Below, one piece after another: positions 42,301 through 55,200 of a stretch of 64,000 bases of DNA. This DNA comes from Pseudomonas sp. JQ170C (lineage in GTDB: Bacteria; Pseudomonadota; Gammaproteobacteria; Pseudomonadales; Pseudomonadaceae): positions 4,742,501-4,806,500 of the forward strand of contig NZ_CP141608.1 of NCBI RefSeq assembly GCF_035581345.1, given 5' to 3'. A program made the translations under genes and the position numbers. The first letter of the stretch is position 1; every line of letters begins with the position of its first letter. Under the pieces are notes generated by a model. The model was not told the origin of the DNA, did no database searches, and saw only the letters and a program-made list of their open reading frames with translations.

Positions 42301-45300
42301 ATGAGCGAGCCATCTGAAACCTACGTACCGAATGCCCTTTCCCCTGTCGTACTGATCAGCGCCACCCCCTTCGACATCGAACGGTCGAACCAGGCCACCC
42401 GACGCTGGAAGCACCATTTCGACGCCTTCAATGACCTGCTTGCCCACGCACCGGGGGTGTACCAGGCGCTGCGCAGCGCGTTGCACAAGCAACTGCACAC
42501 CGACCCTGATATCACTGGCCTGCGGTTTCATGCTTCAGGCACGTTCATCAATCTCATTGCACTCGCGGCATTCACCCGCCACCACCCTCGGGCAGCCGCA
42601 GAACTCGATTCACACGCTCAGGTCGTCGGCGTTGACGCCCAACACCCGATCCTGAGGCTGTCTGCGACGCAACTGATGGCCAAACTCGCCCCCCTGGAGT
42701 TGCCGGCCGTTGTCAGCCAGCACTGGCATGACTATTGGGCAGCGCGTGCCAAAGGCACTGCCGTCAGCCGACTCAGCCACGCCCGACAGCACTATCAGGG
42801 CTACCTGCGCGCAAGCCGGGACGCCACCCTGGCAAGTGCTGACGGTGATGTGCAGGCGCTCGACCCGGTCGACGATGACCACGATTCGGCAGGCTTTGAC
42901 GCCTTGTTCGAGAGCCTCCTGCAGGCTCGACTCCAGGCCCTGGACCACAATCCCGGCAATGATCTTCAAACCCATGCCGAGCTTGCCCTGACCCTCGTCC
43001 ACCGGGTCGATGCCAGGCAATACAGCCCGAGCGTCCTGAACACCCCGCCCACGCTCGAAAACGAAGAAGAGGAGCAGCCTCCAGGCCGCTCGTTGTTCGA
43101 CTTTGGCAGCCTGGGCATCGACACGCCCTATGCCATTCGTCGGCAACAGATCAACCTGCAATACAACCTGCTCACCGCCCTGAGCGACGACAAACTGCAG
43201 GCGTTCAAGCGTGAGCACGCAGCGCTGGAGGCCGCCTGTGCCGGCGCCGAGCGGGCCATCGAGCGGTACCTTCAGGCCCCACCCCAGCCCCCCGTCGTCA
43301 GCGACGTTCTACTCAACTTCCACTATCAAGGGCTGCATGCCCATGCCCGTATCCAGCACCTGCTGGGGCAGATCAACGACGAACACCTGCGATGGGTCGA
43401 GGGTCTGGTGGGCTTTCCTGAATCCTTCCCGCCAGCCGATTCAGCGGTCATCGCCGCCCATCCGCACCTGCACCTCAAGGGTACCGACACCGTCGTGCGC
43501 GATTGCGTGGTGATCACCCTGGGTGACCCGCAGCCATCACCGGGCCTGTTGCTGTACTGGCCTGGCGATCCGGGCGGGCTGCTGCACTGCGCCAACCTGG
43601 ACGAACTGGCACGCTGCTTCGACGTTACTGACTCGAGCGATCTGTCGTTGAGCCTGGTCCCGCTCAGCGGCAATGTGCTGGCGCAGGTCCTGACGTATCA
43701 CCTGAGGCGCTGCGCGCCTGAGGCCCAGCCTGTCCAGGCCAGCAACGATGCGCTGGAGCGAGCTGCAGAAACACTGACGCACTCCTGGAGCGTGCCTCGC
43801 CACGCGGCCCGCGACTTTGCGTTCAAGCAGTTGCAGGAGCAGGAACACAGCGCGGCCTTGAGCCAGGTGTCCCCTCCCTGGCTGAAAGACCTGCAGGCGC
43901 CTGAACGCCTCGCCCTCAAAACCAGCACACTCGACTACATCACCGCCATGCGTCGCGCCCAGGCGCTGATCGCCCGTGACCTGCCCAACCGCGCGCTGTT
44001 CTGCCGCCAACACATCAGCACGTACCTGAGGCAGGACTTCCCCACCTACGATGGCAGCCCGATTACCCTGGACCTGCCGCAAGACACCGCCTGGAAAAAA
44101 GATGTCATCGCTGGCAGCGGTGCGCCTGGCGTACCCGTCAAACCGGTTCTGGTCGCCAGCAGGGAACGCGAAACCGTGACGCTGGAAACCCTGCTGCTGG
44201 AGCACATCGACGACAGGATAAAAGACCGCCTGCACTTCATGGCGTTGCGCCTGCAAACGGCCGACACGGCGCTTGAGCAAGCCCTGCGTGATCGCATCGA
44301 CAAAGATTATCTGCTGGGCATGGCCAGCAATCTTGATCTTGCGCGGCAGTACGAAGACAAGATCCGTGCGGCCTATGCCGGCATCGACGAAGGCCCCTTC
44401 GCTCGCGAGTTCCGGCGCGAGGTACTCGGCGATCCGTTGCGCCTGATGCTGAAGATGCACTGCGCCATGGCCAAGGCTAAAGGCGATCTGGACGATAAGG
44501 CCCAGGCCATCCTGGACATCGCCATCGACGCCGACAACGCCGCAGCCTACCGACACGATGGACACGACATCCGCCTGATTCCCGCCATGCTCACCACCGG
44601 CGGTGCCGATACGAACCTGCACGGCACGGTTCTTTCTGGCGTGACCTTTATCACCGACCTGAGCAGTGGCCTCACGGTACTGTACCGCCCTGAGCATCCC
44701 ACGCGCCCCCTGCGCCAATACCCCAGCCTCGAAGCGGCCCGCCTGGACCTTTACAGGCTCGGCAAGCAAACCGGCGAGATCGAGTACCTCGCCGCACGTG
44801 CCTTGCTGGGTAATCCCGACGCCCACTGCGCGCGGATGCGCGAAGCCATCAGGCTTGAGTTCGACGGCATCATTGGCCTTGGCACTGCCTGGCCCGCCAC
44901 GACCTCACTTGCCCAGCACTTGCTCGATGCCCATCAGGGCCGAATGCTGGAGGCCCATCGCGCAACGTCACGCTCGAACGACCAACTGTGGCTGGAAAAC
45001 TTCGCCTACCAGAGCGGCATGGTCTTCAACCACATCAAGATGGCCCTCGGCTTTTTACCGGTGATCGGCACCGTCATCGGCATCTATGACTTCTTCGAGG
45101 CCAGCGCCAAAGCCGCCAATGCACTGGTGAACGGTCAGATCGGCAGAGCACTGGATGAACTGGAATACGCGCTGCTGGCGTTCATCGACGCCGCGATGGA
45201 CCTGGTGCCCGGCGCCATGGTCAATCCCGGCGCAGCCAGCCAACTCACCCGTCTGCGTCAGTGGCACCAGCTACAAGGCGGCCCTGCATCGGGCTTCAGG

Positions 45301-47613
45301 CCGGGGACGCCCAGTGCCAGTCAGCGACTGTCCCGTTTCGACGGCTATGAGTATCAAGCCCCCCTGTCGCTGGAGGGGATCGAACCTGGCGTCCAAGGCA
45401 AGTACCGCGGTATCTACCGGCACCCCGACGGTGACTTCATTCTGGTCGAGGACCGCCCGTACCATGTGCAGTGGCTTGAGACAGAACACACCTGGCGCCT
45501 GCGTGGGACCCCGCTCAAGACGTGGCGAAAAAATCTCGCACTGGACGAAAATGGCCAGTGGGACACCCACTTCGCACTCTACGGTGTGCACCTGCTGGGA
45601 GGTGGCGCTGGAGGGGGCCAGATCATCGGACACCTGGCCGAGCGACTGGACCCCTACTGGCCTGCGGCTATCCGCGATCAGCTTCCACGCTTTCTGGTAG
45701 ACAGCGTCCATCGGCGCCGGCGCATGCTGGAATCGCAATCCCTTGTGGACGAGCGTACGTTTCAGGCGTCTGTACAACGCACGAACACTCAATACATAGC
45801 ATTCTCAAGCGCAACGCCTGAAGTTCAAATGTCCTCGATACCGCAAATGAAACAACGCTTTCGTGCCGACATAGACGCGGCCAAAAGGTCATACAGCGCT
45901 TGGGACGAACGGCTGAAAGTCGAAGTCCCGGCGTTGAAACATACCTGTACCACGCAAAAATCCCGTGTGGCCCGAGCCCTGTGTAACCGGCTGATCGGCC
46001 TGATGGAACTGACAACGAGCCAAGCCCAGCACCACCTGTACCAACAACTGGCAACCTCCCTGCTGCTTGATGACCTGACCGATCTGGCGGAGCGAGCCCC
46101 ATTGCTGCAGATCATGCGCAAACACGCGCTTCACGTCCTCGACAGCAAAGCTCAACTGCTCGCCCTGAAACAGGACCTCGATAGCTGGATCCCGCTCACG
46201 AGCCCTCCCCCACAGCCTTCCTTGCGAACAGGCGCTGCCGAGTTCAAGAGCAAACTGTCCGCCCTGAAAACAGCCCAGACGGATGAAAGTGCCGCGTTGC
46301 GAAACACCGTGACGGACCCCGATCAACTCATCGAAAAGGCAACTGACGTTCAGAGCCGATTCAAGGAAGGGCTACTGGCCCTCGGCGAAGCCTTCCCGCG
46401 TGCCAAACAGTACCTGAGCGAAGTCAGAGACTATGAGTTTCTCAAGCTGGCCCATCAGCTGAGGGAGCAATACCTGAATCAACTCTATTTCGTTTTTCAC
46501 AACACCCGCCACCTGATGGTCGCGGCGCAGAAGTACTCCAACACCTCTGTTCTGGCCGAGTTCTACATCCGTCGACTGAGCACCATCGAAGACGAGGTGC
46601 ATCAGATGCGCAGTACCTTGCTCGATCTGAAGGAAGTGTCTACCAATGCTGCCCAGCGCCGGGAAATCCATACCCAGGCCCGGCACGTCTTCCGTCAATA
46701 CAAGCTCGATCTGCAAAGCACCTATGCCAGCATCCCGGAGCTGTTTGATGCCCCCCATCTGAAGATGCTGTATCAGAACCTCGACCTGCTCATCGAGCAG
46801 GCCGACAAGTCCATTCAACGCCTTCCCGGCCAACCACGGGTAAACAAAGGCGCCCATGCACCTCGATTGTTCCAGGTCGAAGATGGCAGCTTCTACATCG
46901 GCGACTATCTTCCCGCGGGGAGCACGGCGGGCGAACAGATTGTTGTGCGCAACGCCGAGGGCGGCACGGTCAGTACGTTCGAGCCGTCGGGGGACCGTTG
47001 GAGAAAGCAGGCCGCGCCGCCAGCGGTTCGTCCCCACGAACTGCGCGATCTCAAGCAGACGGCCAGGCAGCTACTGGCCGATCTGGAAAACTTCCGAAGC
47101 CGCGTCCGCAGGTACATGGGGCCCGCTACCGTGCCGGCTGATCTTGAAGACATCATGAACCTCAAGGCCGTGGAGCTGGAGAGCTGCGCCGATCGTATCG
47201 AGCTCCTTGGCGCCAGCAACGCCGACACCTCCGAGCTGCGAACCCAGGCCACCCAACTGCGGCGGCAAGGCACCCAACTGCGGATCGACCTGATCAAGCT
47301 CAGCCACCGGCCGAATGAAGGGCAGTTGATGTACTTGTACGAGCAACAACACATCGGCATCCAGGCAATAGGCGAACGGCAGCGACTCAAAGATCGTGAC
47401 TTTCTTCAGGAGTATGAAGTTCGCGACCTGGCGGCGCCCAATCGCCCCGTGATGTGGTACGCCCACTTTCATTACCGTGGCCTTGAAACGCCGTTCGAGA
47501 GTTTCAGTGCGGCGCATCTCAAACGCCTGGAGGACCGCTACTTGCGCACCGACGATGTCTGGCGCGGGTCGATCAGACTCGATACCGCCAGGGCGTATTT
47601 TGCCTCCCGCTAA
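42301..47613 (+). CDS. Giant toxin-like protein (dermonecrotic toxin / DUF6543-type)
   Basis: A 1770-residue protein resembling the Pseudomonas family annotated as dermonecrotic-toxin-domain (DUF6543) proteins. Family-like segments are '[14 protein letters not shown]' (~415), '[20 protein letters not shown]' (~780), and '[35 protein letters not shown]' (~880-915). A hydrophobic stretch at ~916-975 ('[17 protein letters not shown]', then '[15 protein letters not shown]') could insert in a membrane. After a conserved '[26 protein letters not shown]' module (~1030) the last ~600 residues are mostly helical and coiled-coil, with no leucine-rich-repeat or NEL ubiquitin-ligase module. No signal peptide, no adjacent immunity or secretion gene. 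Terminator follows. Confidence 0.8.
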   Translation: MSEPSETYVPNALSPVVLISATPFDIERSNQATRRWKHHFDAFNDLLAHAPGVYQALRSALHKQLHTDPDITGLRFHASGTFINLIALAAFTRHHPRAAAELDSHAQVVGVDAQHPILRLSATQLMAKLAPLELPAVVSQHWHDYWAARAKGTAVSRLSHARQHYQGYLRASRDATLASADGDVQALDPVDDDHDSAGFDALFESLLQARLQALDHNPGNDLQTHAELALTLVHRVDARQYSPSVLNTPPTLENEEEEQPPGRSLFDFGSLGIDTPYAIRRQQINLQYNLLTALSDDKLQAFKREHAALEAACAGAERAIERYLQAPPQPPVVSDVLLNFHYQGLHAHARIQHLLGQINDEHLRWVEGLVGFPESFPPADSAVIAAHPHLHLKGTDTVVRDCVVITLGDPQPSPGLLLYWPGDPGGLLHCANLDELARCFDVTDSSDLSLSLVPLSGNVLAQVLTYHLRRCAPEAQPVQASNDALERAAETLTHSWSVPRHAARDFAFKQLQEQEHSAALSQVSPPWLKDLQAPERLALKTSTLDYITAMRRAQALIARDLPNRALFCRQHISTYLRQDFPTYDGSPITLDLPQDTAWKKDVIAGSGAPGVPVKPVLVASRERETVTLETLLLEHIDDRIKDRLHFMALRLQTADTALEQALRDRIDKDYLLGMASNLDLARQYEDKIRAAYAGIDEGPFAREFRREVLGDPLRLMLKMHCAMAKAKGDLDDKAQAILDIAIDADNAAAYRHDGHDIRLIPAMLTTGGADTNLHGTVLSGVTFITDLSSGLTVLYRPEHPTRPLRQYPSLEAARLDLYRLGKQTGEIEYLAARALLGNPDAHCARMREAIRLEFDGIIGLGTAWPATTSLAQHLLDAHQGRMLEAHRATSRSNDQLWLENFAYQSGMVFNHIKMALGFLPVIGTVIGIYDFFEASAKAANALVNGQIGRALDELEYALLAFIDAAMDLVPGAMVNPGAASQLTRLRQWHQLQGGPASGFRPGTPSASQRLSRFDGYEYQAPLSLEGIEPGVQGKYRGIYRHPDGDFILVEDRPYHVQWLETEHTWRLRGTPLKTWRKNLALDENGQWDTHFALYGVHLLGGGAGGGQIIGHLAERLDPYWPAAIRDQLPRFLVDSVHRRRRMLESQSLVDERTFQASVQRTNTQYIAFSSATPEVQMSSIPQMKQRFRADIDAAKRSYSAWDERLKVEVPALKHTCTTQKSRVARALCNRLIGLMELTTSQAQHHLYQQLATSLLLDDLTDLAERAPLLQIMRKHALHVLDSKAQLLALKQDLDSWIPLTSPPPQPSLRTGAAEFKSKLSALKTAQTDESAALRNTVTDPDQLIEKATDVQSRFKEGLLALGEAFPRAKQYLSEVRDYEFLKLAHQLREQYLNQLYFVFHNTRHLMVAAQKYSNTSVLAEFYIRRLSTIEDEVHQMRSTLLDLKEVSTNAAQRREIHTQARHVFRQYKLDLQSTYASIPELFDAPHLKMLYQNLDLLIEQADKSIQRLPGQPRVNKGAHAPRLFQVEDGSFYIGDYLPAGSTAGEQIVVRNAEGGTVSTFEPSGDRWRKQAAPPAVRPHELRDLKQTARQLLADLENFRSRVRRYMGPATVPADLEDIMNLKAVELESCADRIELLGASNADTSELRTQATQLRRQGTQLRIDLIKLSHRPNEGQLMYLYEQQHIGIQAIGERQRLKDRDFLQEYEVRDLAAPNRPVMWYAHFHYRGLETPFESFSAAHLKRLEDRYLRTDDVWRGSIRLDTARAYFASR

Positions 47614-47618
47614 GAAGC

Positions 47619-47655
47619 AACAACGGCGAACCCCAGGGTTCGCCGTTGTTTTTTT
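47619..47655 (+). terminator. Strong bidirectional terminator after the toxin-like gene
   Basis: Perfect 15-base arms AACAACGGCGAACCC / GGGTTCGCCGTTGTT around CA, followed by T5, between converging toxin-like and metE genes. Confidence 0.9.
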
Positions 47656-49966
47656 ACGCCAGCTCGCTGCGCAGCTGTCGCGCCGCCGCCACCATGTTCA
47701 CCAGCGCGGCTTCCGTCTCCGGCCAGGAGCGAGTCTTAAGGCCGCAGTCAGGGTTGACCCACAGGCGTTCGGCCGGGATGCGCTTGACCGCCTTGCTCAT
47801 CAACTTGACCATTTCTGCAGTGTCCGGCACCCGCGGGGAGTGGATGTCGTACACGCCAGGGCCGAGATCATTGGGGTACTCGAACGCCTCGAAGGCCTCC
47901 AACAGTTCCATGTCCGAGCGCGAGGTCTCGATGGTGATCACGTCGGCATCCATCGCCGCAATGGCCTCGATCACATCGTTGAATTCGCTGTAGCACATGT
48001 GGGTGTGTATCTGGGTTTCGTCGCGCACGCCACTTGAGCACAGGCGGAAGGCGTGCACGGCCCAGTCCAGGTACTGTTGCCATTGCGCCCGGCGCAGGGG
48101 CAAGCCTTCGCGGAACGCCGCTTCGTCGATCTGCACGATCTTGATCCCGGCCGCTTCCAGGTCCTGCACTTCGTCGCGAATGGCCAGAGCGAGTTGTTCG
48201 GCCTGGACCTTGCGCGACACATCCTCGCGCGGGAACGACCACATCAGCATGGTCACCGGCCCTGTCAGCATGCCCTTCATGACTTTGCTGGTCAGGCCCT
48301 GGGCGTACTCAATCCAGGCCACGGTCATGGCCTGCGGGCGGCTCAGGTCACCGTAGATGATCGCAGGCTTCACACAGCGCGAGCCGTAGCTCTGCACCCA
48401 GCCAAAGCGGGTAAAGATGTAGCCGTCGAGCTGCTCGGCAAAGTACTCGACCATGTCGTTGCGCTCGGCCTCGCCGTGCACCAGCACATCCAGCCCCAGA
48501 CGCTCCTGGATCTGCACGGCATGGCGAATCTCGCTGTGCATGGCATCGGTGTAGTCGTTGGCCGACAGCTTGCCTTGCTTGAACGCCTGGCGAGCCAGGC
48601 GGATGGCCGACGTCTGCGGGAACGATCCGATCGTGGTGGTCGGGAACGCCGGCAGCTGCAAGCGCTGGCGCTGAGCGTCGATACGCTGGGCGAAGGCCGA
48701 CTGCCGCTGGCTGTCGGCGGCAGTGACCGCCGCCAGACGCGCCTGAACCTGGGGCTTGTGGATGCGCGGCGACTCGGCACGGCTCTTCTGCACCGCGCGG
48801 CTGTTGGCCAGGGCGTTCTGGACCCGTGGCAGGTGCGGCGCATCCAGGGCCTTGGCCAGTACCGCGATTTCTTCGCACTTCTGCACGGCAAAGGCCAGCC
48901 AGCTTTTCAGCTCGGCATCCAGCTTGTCTTCGCGGGCCAGGTCCACCGGGCTGTGCAACAGCGAGCAGGAACCGGCGACCCACAGATTGGCACCGAAACG
49001 CTGGCGCGCCTGCTGCAGTTGCTCAAGGGCGGTGTCGAGGTCGCAACGCCAGACGTTGCGCCCGTTGACCACACCCAGCGACAGCACTTTGTAGGTAGGC
49101 AGGCGGTCGAGTACCGCCGGCAGTTGATCCGGGGCGCGGACCAGGTCGACGTGCAAGCCATCCACCGGCAGGCCCACGGCCAGGCCGAGGTTGTCTTCCA
49201 GGCCGCTGAAGTAGGTGGCGACCAGCTTCTTGAGCGGCGAGTACTGGAGAATGTGATAGGCACGCTCAAAGGCGTTTTTCCATTCCTGCGGCAGGTCCAG
49301 GCCCAGGATCGGCTCATCGATCTGCACCCACTCCACGCCCAGGCGGGACAGGCGGCTGAGGATTTCACCGTAGACCGGCAACAAGCGCTCCAGCAAGTCG
49401 AGCTTGTCGAACTCAGCGCCCTTGGCCTTGCCCAGCCACAAGTAGGTCAGCGGGCCGATCAGCACCGGTTTGACGGCATGCCCCAGGGCCTGGGCTTCGG
49501 CGACTTCTTCAAACAGCTGCTCCCAACTCAGCAAGAAGCGCTGGTCGGCGCTGAATTCCGGCACCAGGTAGTGATAGTTGGTGTCGAACCACTTGGTCAG
49601 CTCCTGGGCGTATTGCGCCTGGCCGTGCTCACCGCCGCAGCAGCTCGTGGTAGCACCACGGGCCATGGCGAACAGCGTGTCCAGGGTCGGCCGGCCATCG
49701 CTGTCCAGCGCGTTGGCGAAACGCTCAGGAATAGCGCCGAAGGCCAGCGAGTGGGTCAGCACCTGGTCGTACCAGGCAAAGTCGCCCACCGGCAACAACT
49801 CGATGCCGGCATCTTTCTGCAGTTGCCAGTGACGGGCCCGCAGTTCACGGCCAACCGCTTGCAGACCGGCCTGGTCGAGGTCGCCTTTCCAGTACGCCTC
49901 CTGGGCTTTTTTCAGTTCACGGTCAGCGCCAATGCGCGGAAAACCAAGGTTGTGGGCCAGTGCCAT
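47654..49966 (-). CDS. metE: Cobalamin-independent methionine synthase
   Basis: A 770-residue enzyme transferring a methyl group from methyltetrahydropteroyl-triglutamate to homocysteine. The C-terminal zinc site is visible in '[12 protein letters not shown]' (His, Cys) and 'NPDCGLKTR' (Cys). The start ATG at 49966 ([19 protein letters not shown]) is the family start; a frame 18 codons longer is not used. Divergent from metR, its activator. Confidence 0.97.
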   Translation of the reverse strand: MALAHNLGFPRIGADRELKKAQEAYWKGDLDQAGLQAVGRELRARHWQLQKDAGIELLPVGDFAWYDQVLTHSLAFGAIPERFANALDSDGRPTLDTLFAMARGATTSCCGGEHGQAQYAQELTKWFDTNYHYLVPEFSADQRFLLSWEQLFEEVAEAQALGHAVKPVLIGPLTYLWLGKAKGAEFDKLDLLERLLPVYGEILSRLSRLGVEWVQIDEPILGLDLPQEWKNAFERAYHILQYSPLKKLVATYFSGLEDNLGLAVGLPVDGLHVDLVRAPDQLPAVLDRLPTYKVLSLGVVNGRNVWRCDLDTALEQLQQARQRFGANLWVAGSCSLLHSPVDLAREDKLDAELKSWLAFAVQKCEEIAVLAKALDAPHLPRVQNALANSRAVQKSRAESPRIHKPQVQARLAAVTAADSQRQSAFAQRIDAQRQRLQLPAFPTTTIGSFPQTSAIRLARQAFKQGKLSANDYTDAMHSEIRHAVQIQERLGLDVLVHGEAERNDMVEYFAEQLDGYIFTRFGWVQSYGSRCVKPAIIYGDLSRPQAMTVAWIEYAQGLTSKVMKGMLTGPVTMLMWSFPREDVSRKVQAEQLALAIRDEVQDLEAAGIKIVQIDEAAFREGLPLRRAQWQQYLDWAVHAFRLCSSGVRDETQIHTHMCYSEFNDVIEAIAAMDADVITIETSRSDMELLEAFEAFEYPNDLGPGVYDIHSPRVPDTAEMVKLMSKAVKRIPAERLWVNPDCGLKTRSWPETEAALVNMVAAARQLRSELA

Positions 49967-50019
49967 GACAATCGTGCTCCCTGTAAAAGATGGCGCTATT
50001 GTCGACAGCCAGGGCATCA

Positions 50020-50032
50020 TGAGACAAACTCA
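50020..50032 (+). promoter_or_regulatory. Possible MetR binding site
   Basis: TGAG-ACAAA-CTCA is a perfect palindrome of the form TGAR-N5-YTCA, close to the MetR consensus TGAANNNNNTTCA, located in the metE-metR intergenic region about 54 bases before metE. Confidence 0.55.
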
Positions 50033-50074
50033 ATAAATTCGTGTTCATCTCAAAATTTATTCATGGAGCACCCC

Positions 50075-50992
50075 GTGCTGGAAATTCGCCACCTGAAAAC
50101 CCTGCACGCCCTGCGCGAAGCCGACAGCCTGGTGGAGGCCGCCGAACGCCTGCACCTGACCCAGTCCGCCCTGTCCCACCAGTTCAAGGAACTGGAAGAG
50201 CGCCTGGGGATGCAGTTGTTCATGCGCAAGACCAAGCCGATCCGCTTCACCAGCGCCGGTCTGCGTCTGCTGCAACTGGCCGACGCCACCCTGCCGCTGC
50301 TGCGCGGCGCCGAGCGGGACATCGCCCGCCTGGCCGGCGGCACCGCCGGGCGCCTGCACATGGCCATCGAATGCCACAGCTGCTTCCAGTGGCTGATGCC
50401 GACCATCGACCAGTTCCGCGACGCCTGGCCTGAGGTCGAGCTGGACCTGGCTTCGGGCTTTGCCTTCGCCCCGCTCCCGGCCCTGGCCCGTGGCGACCTC
50501 GACCTGGTGGTGACGTCCGACCCGCTGGAGCTGACCGGCCTGACCTATGTGCCGTTGTTCACCTACGAAGCCATGCTCGCGGTGGCCAACCAGCACCCGC
50601 TCGCCAGCAAGCCCTACATCGTGCCGCAGGACCTGGCCTGCGAGACGCTGATCACCTACCCGGTGGAGCGTGACCGCCTGGATATCTTTACCCGCTTCCT
50701 GGAGCCGGCCGACGTGGAGCCTGCCCAGGTACGCACGGCCGAACTGACGGTGATGATGATGCAATTGGTGGCGAGCGGACGGGGTGTCTGCGGCATGCCG
50801 CACTGGGCATTGCACGAGTACAGCTCGCGCGGCTACGTGAAGGGCAAGCGACTGGGCGAGAAAGGTCTGTTTGCCACGCTGTACGCGGCGGTGCGCACCG
50901 ACATGCTCGATGCGCCGTACATGCGCGACTTTTTGCTGACCGCCAAGGACACGTCCTTCTCCACCCTCGACGGTGTCAGCGCGGTGCGTTGA
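50075..50992 (+). CDS. metR: LysR-family activator of methionine genes
   Basis: A 305-residue LysR-type regulator that uses homocysteine as co-effector to activate metE. The helix-turn-helix is 'SLVEAAERLHLTQSALSHQFKELEERLG' (~15-45). I choose the GTG at 50075, which has GGAG 6 bases upstream and gives MLEIRHLKTL, over the ATG at 50063, which lacks a ribosome site. Divergent from metE. Confidence 0.94.
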   Translation: MLEIRHLKTLHALREADSLVEAAERLHLTQSALSHQFKELEERLGMQLFMRKTKPIRFTSAGLRLLQLADATLPLLRGAERDIARLAGGTAGRLHMAIECHSCFQWLMPTIDQFRDAWPEVELDLASGFAFAPLPALARGDLDLVVTSDPLELTGLTYVPLFTYEAMLAVANQHPLASKPYIVPQDLACETLITYPVERDRLDIFTRFLEPADVEPAQVRTAELTVMMMQLVASGRGVCGMPHWALHEYSSRGYVKGKRLGEKGLFATLYAAVRTDMLDAPYMRDFLLTAKDTSFSTLDGVSAVR

Positions 50993-50995
50993 GGC

Positions 50996-51634
50996 TCACG
51001 CCAGTTTGCGCTGCTCCTGCACCAGGCGCAGCGCCAGCCCTGCCAGCACGAAGCCCATCACATAGCGCTGCACCATCAGCCACAGCGGATAGCGCACGAA
51101 CCAGGCCGAAAGGCCTGCCGCGAACAGCGCGATCAGCAGGTTCACCGAGAAACTCACGGTGATCTGGGTCAGGCCCAGCGTCAGGCTCTGAGCCAGCAGC
51201 GAGCCATGCTCCGGGGAGATGAACTGCGGCAGGATCGAGAGGTAGAACATCGCCACCTTGGGGTTCAGCACACTGGTCAGAAAGCCCATCATCACCAGCC
51301 TGGCCGGAGAATCCGGGCTCAGCTCACGGGCCTCGAACGGCGAGCGCGCCCCCGGTTTCACCGCTTGCCAGGCCATCCACAGCAAGTAGGCGGCGCCCGC
51401 CCACTTGAGCAGGTCGTAGCCCAGCGGCACCGCCATGAACAACGCCGTCAGCCCCACTGCCGCGGCCGTCATGTGCACCAAAAAGCCGGCGACCACACCC
51501 ACCAGCGAGGTGATACCGGCCATGCGGCCCTGGCAGATCGAACGCGAAATCAGGTAGATCATGTTGGGGCCGGGCGTCAGGACCATCAGCAGGGCCGCAC
51601 CGGTGAACAGCAGCCAGTCTTGAACGGGGATCAT
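50996..51634 (-). CDS. LysE/RhtB-family amino-acid exporter
   Basis: A 212-residue inner-membrane exporter with six predicted helices and the family signature 'LTPGPNMIYLISRS' near residues 18-31. ATG at 51634 is preferred because AAGGA lies 6 bases upstream, whereas at 51640 it directly abuts the codon. Converges on metR with only 3 bases between stops. Substrate unknown (homoserine, threonine, lysine or similar). Confidence 0.92.
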   Translation of the reverse strand: MIPVQDWLLFTGAALLMVLTPGPNMIYLISRSICQGRMAGITSLVGVVAGFLVHMTAAAVGLTALFMAVPLGYDLLKWAGAAYLLWMAWQAVKPGARSPFEARELSPDSPARLVMMGFLTSVLNPKVAMFYLSILPQFISPEHGSLLAQSLTLGLTQITVSFSVNLLIALFAAGLSAWFVRYPLWLMVQRYVMGFVLAGLALRLVQEQRKLA

Positions 51635-51658
51635 GGGCATTCCTTTGCGAAGTTGGGA

Positions 51659-52072
51659 TCAGGCAGGCTGGCTAGTTAATCGCCGGTACAGGGGCAGAAT
51701 CAAGTCCCGCGTCAGCGGCGCCAGCTCGAGGGTCAGCGGCTTGCGCGCCGAGACCCACACCACCTCTTCGATCTCGGCAGCAGGCTCGACCGGGAGTGCG
51801 GTATGAACCTGAAAAAGCTCGGCCTGAACGACATAGCCTGGCTCGTTGGCAGCAGGGGCAGTGAATCGCCCCAGGTAACTGGCCTCCTGGGGGTCGATCA
51901 CCAGGCCCAGTTCCTCGAACAGTTCTCGGGCCAGCGCACTGACCGGCTGCTCATCGGCCTCGATCTTGCCCCCGGGCTGCATGAACGCCTGGGTACCGCG
52001 CTTGCGTACCAGCAAGGTACGGCCCTGTGGGTCAAGCAGCAGGGCGGCGGCGATGCGGATGGTTTTGCTCAT
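51659..52072 (-). CDS. Nudix hydrolase
   Basis: A 137-residue Nudix protein. The Nudix box GKIEADE-x7-RELFEELG matches GX5EX7REUXEEXGU exactly. Such enzymes hydrolyse nucleoside diphosphates linked to other groups; the substrate is not evident. Start at MSKTIRIAAALLL (52072); the frame extends upstream without support. Confidence 0.92.
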   Translation of the reverse strand: MSKTIRIAAALLLDPQGRTLLVRKRGTQAFMQPGGKIEADEQPVSALARELFEELGLVIDPQEASYLGRFTAPAANEPGYVVQAELFQVHTALPVEPAAEIEEVVWVSARKPLTLELAPLTRDLILPLYRRLTSQPA

Positions 52073-52212
52073 GGTGAGCCTCGTGACGGAAAAGCGCGCA
52101 AGGATCACATGTCCCGAATACCCAGACAACTCCCGCACAATCTGTACACGAGCGCTTCCCCGCCTGACGAACGCACCTTGCAACCCTGCCCGCTTGGCCG
52201 CATAAACAGGCC

Positions 52213-55200
52213 ATGAACCTACCCGCCATGAACCACCCGGAACTGGACGCCTTCCACCCCGCCGTCCGCACCTGGTTCCAGCGTCGCTTCCCGACCGTGA
52301 CCGCAGCCCAGGCCCGGGCCTGGCCACTGATTCGCCGCGGCCAGTCATTGCTGGTAGCCGCCCCCACCGGCTCGGGCAAGACCCTCACGGCGTTCCTCGC
52401 CATCCTCGATGAGCTGTTCAAGCAGGGCCTGGCCGATGGCGAGCTGCCGGACCAGACCCAGGTGGTCTATGTCTCGCCGCTCAAGGCGCTGTCCAACGAT
52501 ATCCAGATCAACCTGCAAGCCCCCTTGGCCGGCATCAACGAGGCCCTGGTCGGACACGGCCATGCCCCCCTGCAGATCCGCACGGCGGTGCGCAGCGGCG
52601 ACACACCGCAAAAAGAACGCACGGCCATGCGCCGCAAAGCACCGCATATCCTGGTCACCACCCCGGAGTCGCTGTATGTGCTGCTGGGCTCCGAATCCGG
52701 CCGCCAAGGCCTTGCCAGCGTGCATACGGTGATTGTCGATGAGATCCATGCCCTGGCCGGCAACAAGCGCGGCAGCCACTTGAGCCTGAGCCTTGAGCGC
52801 CTGCAGGCGCTGTGCCAACGCCCGCTGCGGCGGATCGGCCTGTCGGCCACCCAGCGCCCGGTCGAACGGGTTGCGGCGTTTCTGGTGGGCAAGGAACGTG
52901 ACTGCGCCCTTGTCGATATCGGCCACGCCCGTGCCCGCGACCTGGCGCTTGAAGTGCCGCCGGTGCCCTTGGGCGCGGTGATGGCGACCGATGTCTGGGG
53001 GCTGGTCTATGACCGCCTCGCGGCGCTTGCCCGGGAACACCGCACTACGCTGGTTTTCGTCAACACCCGGCGCCTGGCCGAACGCCTGACCCGTCACCTG
53101 AGCGAACGCCTGGGCCAGCATGCGGTGGCGGCGCACCACGGCAGCCTGGCCAAGGAACACCGCCTGGACGCCGAGCAGCGCCTCAAGCGCGGCGAACTGC
53201 AGGTGCTGGTCGCCACCGCCTCCCTTGAGCTCGGGATCGATATTGGTGAAGTCGAGCTGGTTTGCCAGATGGGCTCGCCCGGCTCCATTGCGGCCTTCCT
53301 GCAGCGTGTCGGTCGCGCGGGGCACCAGGTCGAGGGCACGCCCAAGGGGCGCTTGTTTCCCCTGTCCAGGGACGACCTGATCGAGTGCGCGGCCCTGCTC
53401 GATTGCGTGCGCCGGGGCGAGCTGGACCTGCTGCACATTCCCCGGGCACCGCTGGATGTACTGGCCCAACAGATCGTCGCCGAGGTCAGTTGCCAGCCCT
53501 GGGATGAACACGCGCTGTACCAGTGCCTGCGCCAGGCACTGCCCTACGCCGACCTGGACCACGCCCACTACCAGGCCCTGCTGCGCATGCTCGCCGAGGG
53601 TTTCAATGGTCGCCAGGGGGTGCGCAGCGCCTACCTTCATCGCGATGCCGTCAATGCCAGCCTGCGCGGGCGGCGCGGCAGCCAGCTGACGGCGCTGACC
53701 AGCGGCGGCACCATTCCCGACAATGCCGACTACGCGGTGCTGCTCGAACCCCAAGGGCTGAACATCGGTAGCGTGAACGAAGACTTTGCCGTGGAAAGCA
53801 TCGCCGGCGATATCTTCCAGCTGGGCAATGCCTCGTACCGAATTTTGCGTGTGGAAAGCGGCAAGGTGCGAGTCGAGGACGCCAAGGGGCTGCCCCCGAG
53901 CATTCCGTTCTGGCTGGGCGAAGCCCCTGGGCGCAGCGATGAGCTGTCGTTCGGCGTGGCCCGCCTGCAAGACGAAATCGACCGACGCCTGGGCGAGTCC
54001 GGCGGCCAACTGCCCCCCCTGCTCGCCTGGCTGCAGAGCGACATCGGTCTGGCCCCGGACAGCGCCGAGCAACTGCTCGACTACCTGGCCCGCACCCGCG
54101 AAGTGCTGGGCGCCCTGCCCTCGCAGCAAACGCTGATCATGGAGCGGTTCTTCGACGAGTCCGGCGGCACCCAGTTGATCATCCATAGCCCCTTTGGCAG
54201 CCGGATCAACCGTGCCTGGGGCCTGGCGTTGCGCAAGCGCTTCTGTCGCACATTCAATTTCGAGTTGCAGGCCGCCGCCAGCGAAGACGCTATCGTGCTG
54301 TCGCTGTCGGCCAGTCACAGCTTTGCCCTGGACGAGGTGTGGCGCTACCTGCAAAGCAACAATGCCGAGTCGGTCCTGATCCAGGCCTTGCTCGATGCGC
54401 CATTGTTCGGCGTACGCTGGCGCTGGAACGCCGGCGTCGCCCTGGCCTTGCCGCGCTTTGTCGGCGGCCGCAAGGTGGCGCCGCAGATCCAGCGGATGAA
54501 AAGCGAAGACCTGATCGCCGCGGTCTTTCCCGATCAGATCGCCTGCCTGGAGAACATCGTCGGCGAGCGGCAGATACCCGATCACCCGCTGGTTGAACAA
54601 ACCCTCGATGACTGCCTGCACGAGGCCATGGACAGCGAGGGTTGGCTGACCCTGCTACGGCGTATCGAACAAGGCCGGATCCGATTGATCAGCCGCGACC
54701 TGCCCGCCCCGTCGCCCCTGGCGTCGGCCATTCTCAATGCCCGCCCCTACACCTTTCTCGACGATGCGCCGCTGGAAGAACGGCGCACCCAGGCTGTGCT
54801 CAACCGACGCTGGAACGAGGTGCAAGGCAGCGACGACCTGGGTGCCCTGGACCCCGACGCCATCGCGGCGGTTGAAGCCGAAGCCTGGCCTGCGCCTACC
54901 CGCAGTGATGAAATGCATGAAGCGCTGATGAGCCTGGGCTGCATCAGCGAGCGCGAAGTCGCGGCCAATCCCGGCTGGCAAACGTGGCTTGATGAACTGG
55001 CGGGCGCAGGGCGAGCCTGTTGCCTGCAAGGGCTGTGGCTTGCCCGGGAGCGCCTGACACTGCTGCGCACGCTGTACCCGCACGCGGCGTTGATACCGGA
55101 TGTTCCGGCACTGCCCGGTTTCGATCAGCCCCTGGATGCCGACACCGCGCTGGTTGAACTGCTGCGCGCACGCCTCAGTGGCTTTGGCCCACTGACCCTG

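Noticed and set aside
42301..47613. Toxin-like gene as part of a type VI or contact-dependent inhibition locus
   Set aside because: No VgrG, PAAR, Hcp, Rhs repeat, two-partner secretion signal or immunity-like gene is next to it.
48053..50074. Very long upstream extension of the metR frame
   Set aside because: It runs antisense through metE; the LysR domain begins at the GTG at 50075 with a good ribosome site.
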